From positions 191,117 to 255,116 of the forward strand of contig NZ_AZGB01000015.1 in the NCBI RefSeq assembly GCF_001435235.1: a stretch of 64,000 bases of DNA, written 5' to 3'. The translations under genes and the position numbers were made by a program. The notes under the pieces were generated by a model. It was not told where the DNA came from, ran no database searches, and saw nothing but the letters and a program-made list of their open reading frames with translations. The DNA comes from Liquorilactobacillus ghanensis DSM 18630 (GTDB lineage: Bacteria; Bacillota; Bacilli; Lactobacillales; Lactobacillaceae). Positions within the stretch are counted from its first letter, which is position 1, and each line of letters starts with the position of its first letter. Shown piece after piece: positions 49,742 to 59,284 of this stretch.

Positions 49742-51445
49742 TCAATCATCTTTTATTTCAATTAAATCTTTGGCTGCGGTTCCCCAGATTTTCTGAGCTG
49801 TTGCCAGATTATTATCCGATGGTGCCGAAGTTTTAGCCGCTGCTGCCTTGGAGTTATTTTCTGTTTTATGTGCCAGCAGATATTTCTTTCTAATTTGCGG
49901 CCATTGTGCTTGCGGTAAAAATACCAGCTTCAAATCTTTCCCCAGTAACTTAGCTAGATCATTCAGCAAAGCTGTTTGCAACTGCTGATCTTGGGCTGCT
50001 TTTTCAAATAAAAAATCATATTGAAAACTGACTACAGCCGCTGTTGAGCTAGCAGCAACCGGCTGACTGACATTCATAACTGCCCGTTGTGTTACTGCCA
50101 GCATATTCAAAAGATCCTGCCAAACATCTTTAATCTCCTCTAGGTTAGCACGTGATGCCTCGGCTAAAACGCTATAAATCTGATTTAAATCCGGTTTGAT
50201 CTTAAGTTTTGGTCTCGTGGAAGGCTTACTTCCAGCTGCCGGTGACTTTGTTGCCGCCAGTCCTTTATCAGCAACTTGACCTTGCTGTAGCTGGTTTAAT
50301 TGCTGTTGCAACTTGGCTACTTGCGCCTGCAGCTCCGTCAACTGTTTATCTGGAACAACTGCTGCAGTTGCTTTGTTTGTCGAAGACTTAATTTGACATA
50401 ACTTAATTGTTGCCACATCCAAGTATACATCTTGATGAGTAGCAAAGCGCATTGCTTGCTGCTGCTGGCTTAAGATATCCAATGCTTGATAAAGTGTTTC
50501 TGCCGATACCTTAGCAGCTAATTCAATTAATTGCTGTGATGCAGTTGATTTTTCAACTTGCGCCAGCAATAACTCACGACAATAATCAATCAGCCCTTCA
50601 AATAACTGATTAGGATCCTTCCCAGCAGCTAACAACTGCTGCAATTGTTGAAAAGCCAGAGCTGTTTCTTGTGAAAAAACAGCCGTTAAATAAGCTGCCA
50701 ATTGTTCTTGCGAAACGCTGCCGGTCACTAAAAGTGCATTTTTAAGGGTTACTTCATTATGCCCAAAGGATAAAACCTGATCTAGCATACTTAAAGCATC
50801 TCGCATCCCACCGGCAGCAGCTTTGGCAATCGTCTTCAAAGCTGCTGGATCAAAAGTTAATTTTTCCTGTTTTAAAATATACTCCATTCGCTCGATCAAG
50901 TCATGGTCACTGATCCGGCGAAAATCAAATCGCTGTGTGCGGGAAATGATCGTTGCTGGAATTTTATGCGGTTCAGTTGTCGCTAAAATAAAAACAACAT
51001 TTGCCGGTGGCTCTTCCAATGTTTTCAACAAGGCATTAAATGCTCCCGCCGATAACATGTGCACTTCATCAATAATATAAACTTTAAAATCAGCTTGTGT
51101 TGGTGCATATTTGACTTTTTCACGAATATCGCGAACTTCATCAACACTATTATTGGATGCCGCATCAATTTCGATTACGTCATTTAAACGTCCTTGAGTA
51201 ATCGCTTGGCAGATCTCACATTGATTGCATGGCTCACCGGCTTGTTGATGGCGACAGTTAATCGCTTTGGCAAAAATTTTGGCCGCTGATGTTTTACCCG
51301 TGCCTCGTGGTCCGGTAAACAAATAGGCATGACTGGTCTGCTTGGCAGCAATCGCATTTTTTAATGTCTGCGTAATTAATTGCTGTCCAACCAAATCTGC
51401 AAATTTTTGCGGTCGCCAAACGCGGTAAAGTGCTCGATACCCCAT
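49742..51445 (-). CDS. dnaX: DNA polymerase III subunits gamma/tau
   Basis: Clamp-loader motor. About 567 residues: YRVWRPQKFADLVGQ, Walker A GPRGTGKTSAAK, zinc cysteines (CNQCEIC), DEVHMLSAGAFNALLKTLEEPP broken over about 118-139, and sensor SRTQRFDF. After about 370 the sequence turns low-complexity and Gln/Lys/Ala-rich, with a tau-type C-terminal domain. The start is ATG 51445 or the TTG two codons earlier; both fit AAGGAG. Confidence 0.96.
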   Translation of the reverse strand: MGYRALYRVWRPQKFADLVGQQLITQTLKNAIAAKQTSHAYLFTGPRGTGKTSAAKIFAKAINCRHQQAGEPCNQCEICQAITQGRLNDVIEIDAASNNSVDEVRDIREKVKYAPTQADFKVYIIDEVHMLSAGAFNALLKTLEEPPANVVFILATTEPHKIPATIISRTQRFDFRRISDHDLIERMEYILKQEKLTFDPAALKTIAKAAAGGMRDALSMLDQVLSFGHNEVTLKNALLVTGSVSQEQLAAYLTAVFSQETALAFQQLQQLLAAGKDPNQLFEGLIDYCRELLLAQVEKSTASQQLIELAAKVSAETLYQALDILSQQQQAMRFATHQDVYLDVATIKLCQIKSSTNKATAAVVPDKQLTELQAQVAKLQQQLNQLQQGQVADKGLAATKSPAAGSKPSTRPKLKIKPDLNQIYSVLAEASRANLEEIKDVWQDLLNMLAVTQRAVMNVSQPVAASSTAAVVSFQYDFLFEKAAQDQQLQTALLNDLAKLLGKDLKLVFLPQAQWPQIRKKYLLAHKTENNSKAAAAKTSAPSDNNLATAQKIWGTAAKDLIEIKDD

Positions 51446-51470
51446 CTTCAAAAGCACTCCTTTTCACTTA

Positions 51471-51503
51471 AAAAAAACTCTCGATCGCAATTTAGATCGA
51501 GAG
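51471..51503 (-). terminator. Terminator of the SRP RNA gene
   Basis: Minus-strand CTCTCGATC-taaattgc-GATCGAGAG followed by TTTTTTT, right after the SRP RNA and just before dnaX. Confidence 0.92.
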
Positions 51504-51504
51504 G

Positions 51505-51612
51505 CAACTTTCCAATTAACTTGGAACACATGCTGTAATCCGCTTAGTGCTGCTTCCTTCCGGATCTGACACGCTTCACAGACACCTCATTGTCCCAAGG
51601 CCTTAACGGCAG
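51505..51612 (-). ncRNA. ffs: Signal recognition particle RNA, small bacterial type
   Basis: The minus strand has the conserved domain-IV hairpin GTGTCAGATCCGGAAGGAAG followed by CAGCACTAAGCGG, with the GGAA tetraloop and Ffh-binding internal loops. The outer stem TTGGGACA (51591-51598) pairs with TGTTCCAA (51521-51528). It lacks the Alu domain of Bacillus scRNA. A TACAAT -10 lies at 51618-51623. Ends are approximate. Confidence 0.95.
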
Positions 51613-51654
51613 TTTCTATTGTACATGATAATCAGAAAAATTTCCAGCCTGATA

Positions 51655-52128
51655 TTATTTTTTTCTTTGCTGCTGACGAATTTTTCGAAAAAAACTTTTA
51701 AGCCGAAAAGCACAATCAGTTTGTAAGATTCCAGCTGTAACTTGTGCTTGGTGATTAAAGCGAGAATCCTCCAGCAAATTCAGCAAAGTACCAGCTGTGC
51801 CAGCTTTGGGATCAGGAGCACCATAATAAACCTCAGCAATCCGAGAATTAATAATTGCACCGCTGCACATTGGACAAGGTTCCAATGTAACAAATAATTG
51901 AGCACCCTCTAAGCGCCAACTCTTTAAATAGGCGTTAGCTTCTTGAATTGCTAAAATTTCAGCGTGTAAAGTGGCGTCTTGACTATGTTCCCGTAAATTA
52001 TGCCCACGACCAATAATTTTATTCTGCCAAACGATGACACACCCGATCGGAACTTCACCGATTGCGGCTGCTTGATCGGCTTCAAACAAAGCTTCACGCA
52101 TGTAATATTCTTGATCCTGTTTAATCAT
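51655..52128 (-). CDS. tadA: tRNA-specific adenosine deaminase
   Basis: Converts A34 to inosine in tRNA-Arg(ACG). It has 157 residues; the zinc-deaminase motifs are HAEILAI and PCPMCSGAI, with the catalytic Glu in HAE. It overlaps the upstream methyltransferase gene by 4 bases, and only a distant AAAGGA is seen, so translation is probably coupled. Confidence 0.95.
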   Translation of the reverse strand: MIKQDQEYYMREALFEADQAAAIGEVPIGCVIVWQNKIIGRGHNLREHSQDATLHAEILAIQEANAYLKSWRLEGAQLFVTLEPCPMCSGAIINSRIAEVYYGAPDPKAGTAGTLLNLLEDSRFNHQAQVTAGILQTDCAFRLKSFFRKIRQQQRKK

Positions 52129-52751
52129 GCAGATTCATCATTCCTTTGTTTGCAGCTTTGTAAAATAAAATAGCCTTTATCACGAGCGATCACTTGGCAG
52201 TTGCCAAAAACTTCTTGTAATTTTTTTTGAGCTGAAGGTGCTCCCTGTTTTTTTTGAATCACTGCCAACAGCTGACCTCCGACTTGCAAATGTTCCTTAG
52301 CTTGCGCCAAAATGCGATGAACAACTTTTTTACCAGCGCGAATTGGAGGATTGGTAATTATTAACTGATAATCGGTTGCCGTAACTTGAGTATAAGCATC
52401 AGAATTCCAAATTTTTACATTGCTTAGTTGATTCAAGTCAGCATTTTTTTGTGCTAATTCTAATGCCAGTTGATTAATATCTACCATATCGACACTGACG
52501 GTAGAAAATTTTTTTGCCAAGGTTAAACCAATTGCCCCATACCCACAACCAACATCTAAAATTTTTGCTTGAGTTGAAAAAGAAATTTTTGCAGTAGCTG
52601 TCAATAAAGCTCTTGAACCGTAATCAATGCGGTTTTTAGAAAAAACACCATTGTCAGTAATAAAATTTAATTGTTCACCCAATAATTCAACTGTTCTTTG
52701 CTTTTCGTGATGAACAACTTCTGGATTTTGCGAAAAATAATAATTTGTCAT
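52125..52751 (-). CDS. RsmC/YbxB-like class I methyltransferase
   Basis: 208 residues from the ATG after GAGGTATTCC. SAM-binding motif KILDVGCGYGAIGLTLAKKF and the NPP catalytic motif (IITNPPIRAGKK) indicate an N-type methyltransferase resembling 16S rRNA m2G enzymes. In Bacillus the homologue lies between rplL and rpoB; here it is joined to tadA. Confidence 0.88.
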   Translation of the reverse strand: MTNYYFSQNPEVVHHEKQRTVELLGEQLNFITDNGVFSKNRIDYGSRALLTATAKISFSTQAKILDVGCGYGAIGLTLAKKFSTVSVDMVDINQLALELAQKNADLNQLSNVKIWNSDAYTQVTATDYQLIITNPPIRAGKKVVHRILAQAKEHLQVGGQLLAVIQKKQGAPSAQKKLQEVFGNCQVIARDKGYFILQSCKQRNDESA

Positions 52752-52804
52752 GGAATACCTCATTTAATTATTTAGCAGGCAGTTTTTGCCTATAGTTTCC
52801 CTTA

Positions 52805-52820
52805 ATACTATATATCGTCA
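52805..52820. promoter_or_regulatory. NrdR box 1
   Basis: ATACTATATATCGTCA matches the NrdR consensus ACACWATATATWGTGT at most core positions. It lies 30 bases upstream of box 2, about three helical turns, the usual tandem spacing. Confidence 0.75.
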
Positions 52821-52834
52821 AAGCTATTTACATT

Positions 52835-52850
52835 ACACAATATATAGTAT
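52835..52850. promoter_or_regulatory. NrdR box 2
   Basis: ACACAATATATAGTAT, one base from the consensus ACACWATATATWGTGT, immediately before the nrdH promoter. Confidence 0.88.
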
Positions 52851-52857
52851 TGCGTAC

Positions 52858-52885
52858 TTGATATTTTTGGTGAATGCTGTATACT
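52858..52885 (+). promoter_or_regulatory. nrdHEF promoter
   Basis: TTGATA-N16-TATACT directly downstream of the NrdR boxes, about 34 bases before nrdH. Confidence 0.75.
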
Positions 52886-52918
52886 AAGCATACAATATCT
52901 TAACAAGAGGTGCCAATT

Positions 52919-53149
52919 ATGAGTTTAGCAATTTATACCAAAAATAACTGTATCCAATGCAAAATGACCAAGAAGTTCTTAACAGAACATCAAATTTCAT
53001 TTGAGGAACATAACGTTAATCAAGAACCAAAGTACATTGATTATCTAAAGGAAAAAGGTTTCCGCAGTGTTCCAGTGATTGAAAAAAATAGCAATCCAAT
53101 TATTAACGGTTTTCGGCCAGACCTGTTAAAAAATTTATTGGCACAATAA
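52919..53149 (+). CDS. nrdH: Glutaredoxin-like NrdH
   Basis: Electron donor for class Ib ribonucleotide reductase. It has 76 residues from ATG 52919, 7 bases after GAGGTGC. Active-site CIQC near the N-terminus and the thioredoxin-like SVPVIE loop are present. First gene of nrdHEF. Confidence 0.94.
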   Translation: MSLAIYTKNNCIQCKMTKKFLTEHQISFEEHNVNQEPKYIDYLKEKGFRSVPVIEKNSNPIINGFRPDLLKNLLAQ

Positions 53150-53181
53150 TAGTTTATTTTAGCACAAGTTTCTTCTCAAGG

Positions 53182-53210
53182 AGTTTCGTTGATTTTAAAT
53201 CAGCGAAACT
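53182..53210 (+). terminator. Hairpin between nrdH and nrdE
   Basis: AGTTTCG-T-TGATTT pairs with AAATCA-G-CGAAACT, followed by TTTTGC. The T-run is short, so it could be a partial terminator or an mRNA processing/stability hairpin that sets nrdH versus nrdEF levels. Confidence 0.6.
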
Positions 53211-53254
53211 TTTGCTAGTTTTAATCCCGAAAATACAAGAAAGTGGTGCAGAAA

Positions 53255-55426
53255 ATGGGTCTTAAACAAATTGATGTTGATCAAGTCAGCTACTATGATC
53301 TGAACAATGAAATCAATATCCCGGTTGCCGGCCAAATTCCTTTAAACAAGGATCGTGAAGCCTTAGCAGCCTTTTTAAGGGAAAACGTAACACCAAACTT
53401 ATTAACCTTTCCATCGTTGAAAGAAAAATTCAATTATTTGATTGAAAATGATTATTTGGAGTCTGAATTTATTGAAAAATATGATTTTTCATTCATTGAA
53501 AAACTCTATGATTTTTTGAAAAAGGCTGATTTTCATTTCAAAACGTTTATGGCAGCTTATAAGTTCTATGCTCAATATGCTTTGAAAACTAATGATGGCA
53601 ATCATTACTTAGAAACTTTTATCGACCGCGCAGCAGCTAATGCACTTTATTTTGCTGATGGTAATGAACAATTAGCACTTCAATTAGCCGATGAGATTAT
53701 TCACCAACGATATCAGCCGGCTACCCCCAGCTTTTTGAACGCCGGTCGCAAACGGCGTGGCGAATTAGTTTCGTGCTTTTTAATCCAAATAACCGATGAT
53801 ATGAATTCGATCGGTCGCGGGATTAATTCCGCCCTACAGTTGTCACGAATCGGCGGCGGTGTCGGAATAACACTGAGCAATCTTCGAGCAGCCGGTGCCC
53901 CGATTAAAAACATTCAAAATGCTGCTTCCGGTGTAGTCCCGGTAATGAAACTTTTAGAAGACAGTTTTTCTTACTCCAATCAGCTGGGACAGCGTCAAGG
54001 AGCTGGAGTTGTTTACCTGAATGTTTTTCATCCTGACATTATCAATTTTTTAGCAGCTAAACGTGAAAACGCCGATGAAAAAGTTCGCATCAAAACGCTT
54101 TCGCTTGGTGTAATTGTTCCTGATAAATTTTATGAACTAGCTCGCAAAGATGCAGACATGTATTTATTCGATCCTTGGGGTGTTGAACGTGAATATGGGG
54201 TTCCTTTTTCCTATGTTGATATTACCAAAGAATATGATAAGTTAGTGGCTAATCCTAATATTCCCAAGAAAAAAATCAAAGCTCGCGATTTGGAAACCGA
54301 AATCAGTAAACTTCAGCAAGAATCTGGTTATCCTTATGTAATCAACATTGATACGGCTAATCGAGCAAATCCGGTTGCGGGTAAAATAATTATGAGCAAC
54401 CTTTGTTCAGAAATTCTGCAAGTTCAACAGCCTTCTAAAATTAACGATCAACAAAACTATGATGTTTTAGGAACTGATATCAGCTGTAATCTTGGTTCAA
54501 CTAACATTGTTAATTTGATGGCAGCTCCTGATTTTGGACAATCAGTTGAAACAATGGTCCGAGCTTTGACTTTTGTTACTGATCATTCAAATATCGATGT
54601 TGTTCCGTCAATTCAAAAGGGCAACCACCTAGCACATACTATCGGCTTAGGCGCAATGGGGCTGCATGCTTTTCTAGCTAAGAACAAGATTCACTATGGT
54701 TCTCCGGCAGCAATTGATTTTACCAGCGTTTATTTTATGTTACTAAACTATTGGACTTTAAAAGCTTCCAATCAAATTGCTCGTGAACGCCAGGAAACTT
54801 TTGCTAATTTTGATCAAAGCAGTTACGCTGACGGCAGTTATTTTGATAAATATCTGCAACATGATTTTGGACCGCAAACTAAACGAACCAAAGAGTTGTT
54901 TGCCGGAATCTTTATTCCGACTGCAGCCGATTGGGCTGAACTAAAAGCAGCTGTGATGCGAGATGGCTTGTACCATCAAAATCGGCTTGCTGTTGCTCCG
55001 AATGGTTCAATTTCATATATCAATGATACAACTGCCAGCCTGCATCCAATTATCAACCGGATCGAAGAACGGCAAGAAAGAAAAATTGGCAAAATTTATT
55101 ATCCAGCACCGTATCTTTCTAATGATACTTTGCCATACTATCAGTCCGCTTACGATACTGATATGCGCAAGGTAATTGACACTTATGCTGCTGCACAGCA
55201 ACATGTCGATCAGGGAATGAGTTTGACTTTATTCATGCGCTCTACTATTCCAACTGGGCTTTATGAATGGAAAAAAGGTCGAACAGACAAAATGACGACA
55301 CGTGATCTAAGTATTTTGCGGAATTATGCGCATGCTAAGGGAATCAAATCTGTTTATTATATACGAACATTTACTGACGACCAAACTGAAGTTGGTGCTA
55401 ATGAATGCGAAAGCTGTGTCATTTAA
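53255..55426 (+). CDS. nrdE: Class Ib ribonucleotide reductase large subunit
   Basis: Reduces ribonucleoside diphosphates. It has 723 residues from ATG 53255 (MGLKQIDVDQ) after AAAGTGG. The radical/redox cysteines are visible in GELVSCFLIQ, NLCSEIL, and the C-terminal CESC; PNGSISYINDTTASLHP is typical. In operon with nrdF (15-base gap). Confidence 0.97.
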   Translation: MGLKQIDVDQVSYYDLNNEINIPVAGQIPLNKDREALAAFLRENVTPNLLTFPSLKEKFNYLIENDYLESEFIEKYDFSFIEKLYDFLKKADFHFKTFMAAYKFYAQYALKTNDGNHYLETFIDRAAANALYFADGNEQLALQLADEIIHQRYQPATPSFLNAGRKRRGELVSCFLIQITDDMNSIGRGINSALQLSRIGGGVGITLSNLRAAGAPIKNIQNAASGVVPVMKLLEDSFSYSNQLGQRQGAGVVYLNVFHPDIINFLAAKRENADEKVRIKTLSLGVIVPDKFYELARKDADMYLFDPWGVEREYGVPFSYVDITKEYDKLVANPNIPKKKIKARDLETEISKLQQESGYPYVINIDTANRANPVAGKIIMSNLCSEILQVQQPSKINDQQNYDVLGTDISCNLGSTNIVNLMAAPDFGQSVETMVRALTFVTDHSNIDVVPSIQKGNHLAHTIGLGAMGLHAFLAKNKIHYGSPAAIDFTSVYFMLLNYWTLKASNQIARERQETFANFDQSSYADGSYFDKYLQHDFGPQTKRTKELFAGIFIPTAADWAELKAAVMRDGLYHQNRLAVAPNGSISYINDTTASLHPIINRIEERQERKIGKIYYPAPYLSNDTLPYYQSAYDTDMRKVIDTYAAAQQHVDQGMSLTLFMRSTIPTGLYEWKKGRTDKMTTRDLSILRNYAHAKGIKSVYYIRTFTDDQTEVGANECESCVI

Positions 55427-55441
55427 GTAAGGAGCAAAAAC

Positions 55442-56425
55442 ATGACGGAAGATTTTTATCGCGCAATTAATTGGAATGAACTAGAAGATCAAATAGATAA
55501 AGCTACTTGGGAAAAATTGACAGAACAATTCTGGCTGGACACCCGAATTCCTTTATCAAATGATCTAGCCGATTGGCGAAAAATGTCAGCTGAAGACAAA
55601 CTTGTTATTGAACATGTTTTTGGCGGATTAACATTATTAGATACTTTGCAATCACAAGATGGAATGGCTTCATTAATGCATGATATTCGAACTCAGCATG
55701 AACGGGCTGTTTTAAATAATATTCAATTTATGGAATCAGTCCATGCTAAGAGTTACTCATCAATTTTTTCGACTTTAAATACCCCTAAAGAAATCGAAGA
55801 AATATTTGCCTGGACACACAGTAATAAATATCTACAGTACAAGGCTAAAAAAATCGACGAGATTTATTTAGATGGTTCGGTCTTGCAAAAAAAAGTAGCT
55901 TCAGTTCTATTGGAAACTTTCTTATTTTATTCAGGTTTTTATACTCCACTTTATTGGTTGGGACACAATAAACTAGCCAATGTCGGTGAAATTATTAAAT
56001 TAATCTTACGGGATGAATCAGTCCATGGCACTTATATCGGTTATAAGTTTCAACTAGGCTTTAACGAGTTGAGTGCAGAAAAACAAGAAGAATTAAAATC
56101 ATGGATTTACGATACGCTTTATGACCTGTATGGCAATGAAGAACATTATACCCATGAATTATACGATCAGGTTGGTTGGAGTGAAAAGGTATTGGTATTT
56201 TTACGTTACAATGCTAATAAGGCTTTGATGAATTTGGGATTAGATCCCCTCTTCCCAGATACAGCTGATGACGTTGATCCAGTTGTTATGAACGGTATCT
56301 CAACTTCAACTGCCAACCATGACTTCTTCTCACAAGTCGGTAATGGTTATCTACTAGGTGATGTTGAACCGATGACTGACAACGATTATTTAATCGGCAA
56401 TCAATCCGAAGCAAAGAAACAATAA
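55442..56425 (+). CDS. nrdF: Class Ib ribonucleotide reductase small subunit
   Basis: Houses the dimanganese (or diiron) tyrosyl-radical cofactor. It has 327 residues; metal ligands are seen in VIEHVFGG, FMESVHAKSYSSIF and LRDESVHGTYIG. Class Ib needs the flavodoxin NrdI for Mn activation; no nrdI is in the window. The ATG follows AAGGAGC. Confidence 0.97.
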   Translation: MTEDFYRAINWNELEDQIDKATWEKLTEQFWLDTRIPLSNDLADWRKMSAEDKLVIEHVFGGLTLLDTLQSQDGMASLMHDIRTQHERAVLNNIQFMESVHAKSYSSIFSTLNTPKEIEEIFAWTHSNKYLQYKAKKIDEIYLDGSVLQKKVASVLLETFLFYSGFYTPLYWLGHNKLANVGEIIKLILRDESVHGTYIGYKFQLGFNELSAEKQEELKSWIYDTLYDLYGNEEHYTHELYDQVGWSEKVLVFLRYNANKALMNLGLDPLFPDTADDVDPVVMNGISTSTANHDFFSQVGNGYLLGDVEPMTDNDYLIGNQSEAKKQ

Positions 56426-56442
56426 CCAGTCCGTTTTAAGCA

Positions 56443-56483
56443 AAAAGGCAATTTTCAGAAACTATCTGAAAGTTGCCTTTTTT
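56443..56483. terminator. Terminator between nrdF and mprF
   Basis: AAAAGGCAA-t-TTTCAGA-aacta-TCTGAAA-g-TTGCCTTTTTT; an A-run on the left allows use in both directions. Confidence 0.92.
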
Positions 56484-56512
56484 AATTGCAATAATTACCA
56501 ATTTTTCACCAT

Positions 56513-59128
56513 TTAATGCTGCTTATCAGCCGGATTGACATTTAACCAACGACTTAAAGCTGCCGGAAGTGGCACTGTCGGTCGTTTAACAATCTGTTGA
56601 TGACGATTAATCACACTCGTTAATTGCAGCATAGTAACCAAGATTGAACTGCGTCGACGATATGCTGTATACTTTGATCGCCAATCAGTTACGTACTTAT
56701 TTTTATACGAGCGTAATCCCTGAAAGCCATAGAAATGCGAACCATACTCATATAACAAATGAGCTGCTTTTTCTTCCAAAAAACTATACTTAGAATAACC
56801 AACATTAGCCAATGGGGCCATCCCTAAGTTAAAGTAATGATATCCTTTAGCTTGGCCATATTCAAATAATTTGATAAAAATCATATCCATTGCACCATCT
56901 GCAATTTCTTTGCCATAACGCATCAAATCAACAGACAGGATTTCCTGATTAACCGGCATTAAATTAGCAAAGGCTACTATGGTTTCTTTACTATCCTGGA
57001 CAACTGCAATTGGAGCTCGCTGCAAATAATCTTCATCGAAAAATCCCATTGAAAATCCTTTTTCCAATTGTCCAGCTAACCACTCATCTGAAATATTATG
57101 CAATTGTTTTAATTGTGCTGCTGAAAAAGGTGGCTGCAAAATTTCAAAGGTATAACCATTACGCGCCAATTTGTTCATTAAAGCCCGCTGTCCCCGTTGC
57201 TTTTTACCGCTCAAAGTGAAATTGGTAATATCAACTAAACCTTCCTCACCCATTTTAATAAAATCAAAACCCAATTCATGTAACAACAATGTTAATTCTG
57301 AATTAATCTCATAAAATACTAATTGACAATTTTCCAAATCAGCTAAGCGCAATAATTGACTAACCGCTTCATTTAAATATTTTCGATTTCCGACCGGTTC
57401 ACCCATAACAATTAACTTGTTTGCCTTGTGACGATACATCAAAAAGAGTTGATCTTCACCTTCAGCTTGATAAAAAAACAGACACTTATCTTTAAGATAA
57501 GCTAAATGACTAGTTTCATTACCACCAAATTTTTCAATAACTTTCTTTGCTCGATCCAAGTTGGGGAGTTCATCAATTGAACTCATTCCAAAGTTTGACA
57601 AATAATTAAACGTCAACCACAAAATTCCGGCAGCTAACAATAACCCGATAAAGCCAGAAAACCAGGTCCGCTCTGAAGGAAAGATTAAAATTGCCGGGAT
57701 ATGATGATGCAAAATATAATGCGGTGAATTAATTGCTCCGATAATTGCATATAAAATTGCAATTATTGCAAAAAAACTACCATCCAAAAATAATTTTTCA
57801 CTTGAATAAACAAATCTTTGCCGATAAAGCTCTTTACGCGAAAAAATAACCAGAATCAAAACCAAACTTAGGAATGTCAACACACCCCAAGAAAAGCCAT
57901 AACGAACTGTATCAATCATCCCTAATATCAAAAAGATAATCGTTGGCCAATAAGCCCGCTTAATCCTTGCTTCGATTCCCCGTGCTAAGCCAAACAGCAT
58001 AAAGCCACATAAAACACTGGTTAATTGACTAACAAAGAAAAGTGTATAAGGATAAAATCTGATTAAAATATTATTGTTGAAAGCAAAATTAGGTACCATT
58101 GCATCCAGTAAAATTAAGATACCAGAACTATAAAGCAACAACGTCAAGATTCCATGAGCTGCTTTGTGCATAATTGAGCTTGGTAATCCGTCTAAATACT
58201 CGTTGATTTTGCTTCCCAAAGAATGAATAAAAAAGATTACCCCTAAGGTAAATGGCAAAATATAGTAAAAAATACGATAAAATAACAACCAAACTGCGGT
58301 CGTGGCGCTAGGCACTCCCAATGTTTCAAGTCCAATCAGCATAAAAACATCAAATGAACCTAGTCCGCCAGGAACTAAAGAGATGATGCCTAAAATCGAA
58401 GAAGCAATGTATAACATAAAGACTTCAGGCAGCTTTTGGTTCACTCCCAATAACCAACCAATTAACACAAAAAACAAACTAACTGACAACCACTCCATAG
58501 CTGAACCAGCGATCAACAAAGTTTCTTGTTTGGTATTTAAATCACGAAATACGCCATGATTTTTTTTCAAAGTAAATATCAGTACCAGTGGAAAATACAA
58601 TCCGCCACCAACCAACCAGATCAGGTATTGCGAAAATCCGGTCTTGATCAAACCGCAACCGATTGCAAATAAAGCCAGCCAACAGCACAAAGATAAACCT
58701 GATAACAAGAAAATTGCAATTTTAGAAAGTGCCGCAATAATCTGGCTCTTAGTTGCTTTTTTGCTGTAAAAATTAGCTCGCAAAGTTGCTCCAATTAAGC
58801 CACCAAATCCCAACAAATTAGTAAAAGTATTTGTGATCCAACCGCTTTTTAAAAGATACTTCCATGAAAACTTACCTGGAACAAAGCTGACCATCACTAC
58901 ATCATAGATTAACATTGGTGTAACCGCTAAAAAACCGACAACTAACATAATACCAATTGACACTGGATTAGTTGTCATTAAATCATGAGAAATTTCAGTC
59001 CATGACATTTGTTTGGCAATTCGACCAAATTCAAAAAAAACAAAAATCAAAACCGATAAGACGAAAATTAATTTAAAAATCAACATTCGTTTTTCTACCC
59101 AATTAACTATTTTTTTAATTTCATTCAC
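56513..59128 (-). CDS. mprF: Phosphatidylglycerol lysyltransferase MprF
   Basis: Adds lysine from Lys-tRNA to phosphatidylglycerol and flips the product outward, lowering negative surface charge and sensitivity to cationic peptides. It has 871 residues: an N-terminal flippase region with about 14 spans (to about 520) and a C-terminal GNAT-like synthase domain (VMGEPVGNRKYL, MGFFDEDYLQ, NLGMAPLANVGYS). The GTG start lies 9 bases after AAGGCGG. Amino acid specificity cannot be read from sequence. Confidence 0.92.
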   Translation of the reverse strand: MNEIKKIVNWVEKRMLIFKLIFVLSVLIFVFFEFGRIAKQMSWTEISHDLMTTNPVSIGIMLVVGFLAVTPMLIYDVVMVSFVPGKFSWKYLLKSGWITNTFTNLLGFGGLIGATLRANFYSKKATKSQIIAALSKIAIFLLSGLSLCCWLALFAIGCGLIKTGFSQYLIWLVGGGLYFPLVLIFTLKKNHGVFRDLNTKQETLLIAGSAMEWLSVSLFFVLIGWLLGVNQKLPEVFMLYIASSILGIISLVPGGLGSFDVFMLIGLETLGVPSATTAVWLLFYRIFYYILPFTLGVIFFIHSLGSKINEYLDGLPSSIMHKAAHGILTLLLYSSGILILLDAMVPNFAFNNNILIRFYPYTLFFVSQLTSVLCGFMLFGLARGIEARIKRAYWPTIIFLILGMIDTVRYGFSWGVLTFLSLVLILVIFSRKELYRQRFVYSSEKLFLDGSFFAIIAILYAIIGAINSPHYILHHHIPAILIFPSERTWFSGFIGLLLAAGILWLTFNYLSNFGMSSIDELPNLDRAKKVIEKFGGNETSHLAYLKDKCLFFYQAEGEDQLFLMYRHKANKLIVMGEPVGNRKYLNEAVSQLLRLADLENCQLVFYEINSELTLLLHELGFDFIKMGEEGLVDITNFTLSGKKQRGQRALMNKLARNGYTFEILQPPFSAAQLKQLHNISDEWLAGQLEKGFSMGFFDEDYLQRAPIAVVQDSKETIVAFANLMPVNQEILSVDLMRYGKEIADGAMDMIFIKLFEYGQAKGYHYFNLGMAPLANVGYSKYSFLEEKAAHLLYEYGSHFYGFQGLRSYKNKYVTDWRSKYTAYRRRSSILVTMLQLTSVINRHQQIVKRPTVPLPAALSRWLNVNPADKQH

Positions 59129-59221
59129 TGTTTAAAACCGCCTTGTTTATTCCTTGTCTTTTATTATCCACAATCTTAAACAAATCAGCAATCTTTTCAC
59201 ATAAATTTAATAAAAGTCTTG

Positions 59222-59255
59222 AAAAAAAAAGAACCAACAATAAAATGTCGGTTCC
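59222..59255 (-). terminator. Terminator after rplL
   Basis: Minus-strand GAACCGACA-ttttat-TGTTGGTTC followed by nine T, between rplL and mprF. Confidence 0.93.
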
Positions 59256-59284
59256 GTAAAGTTACACTTTTAAAAACAAATTGA

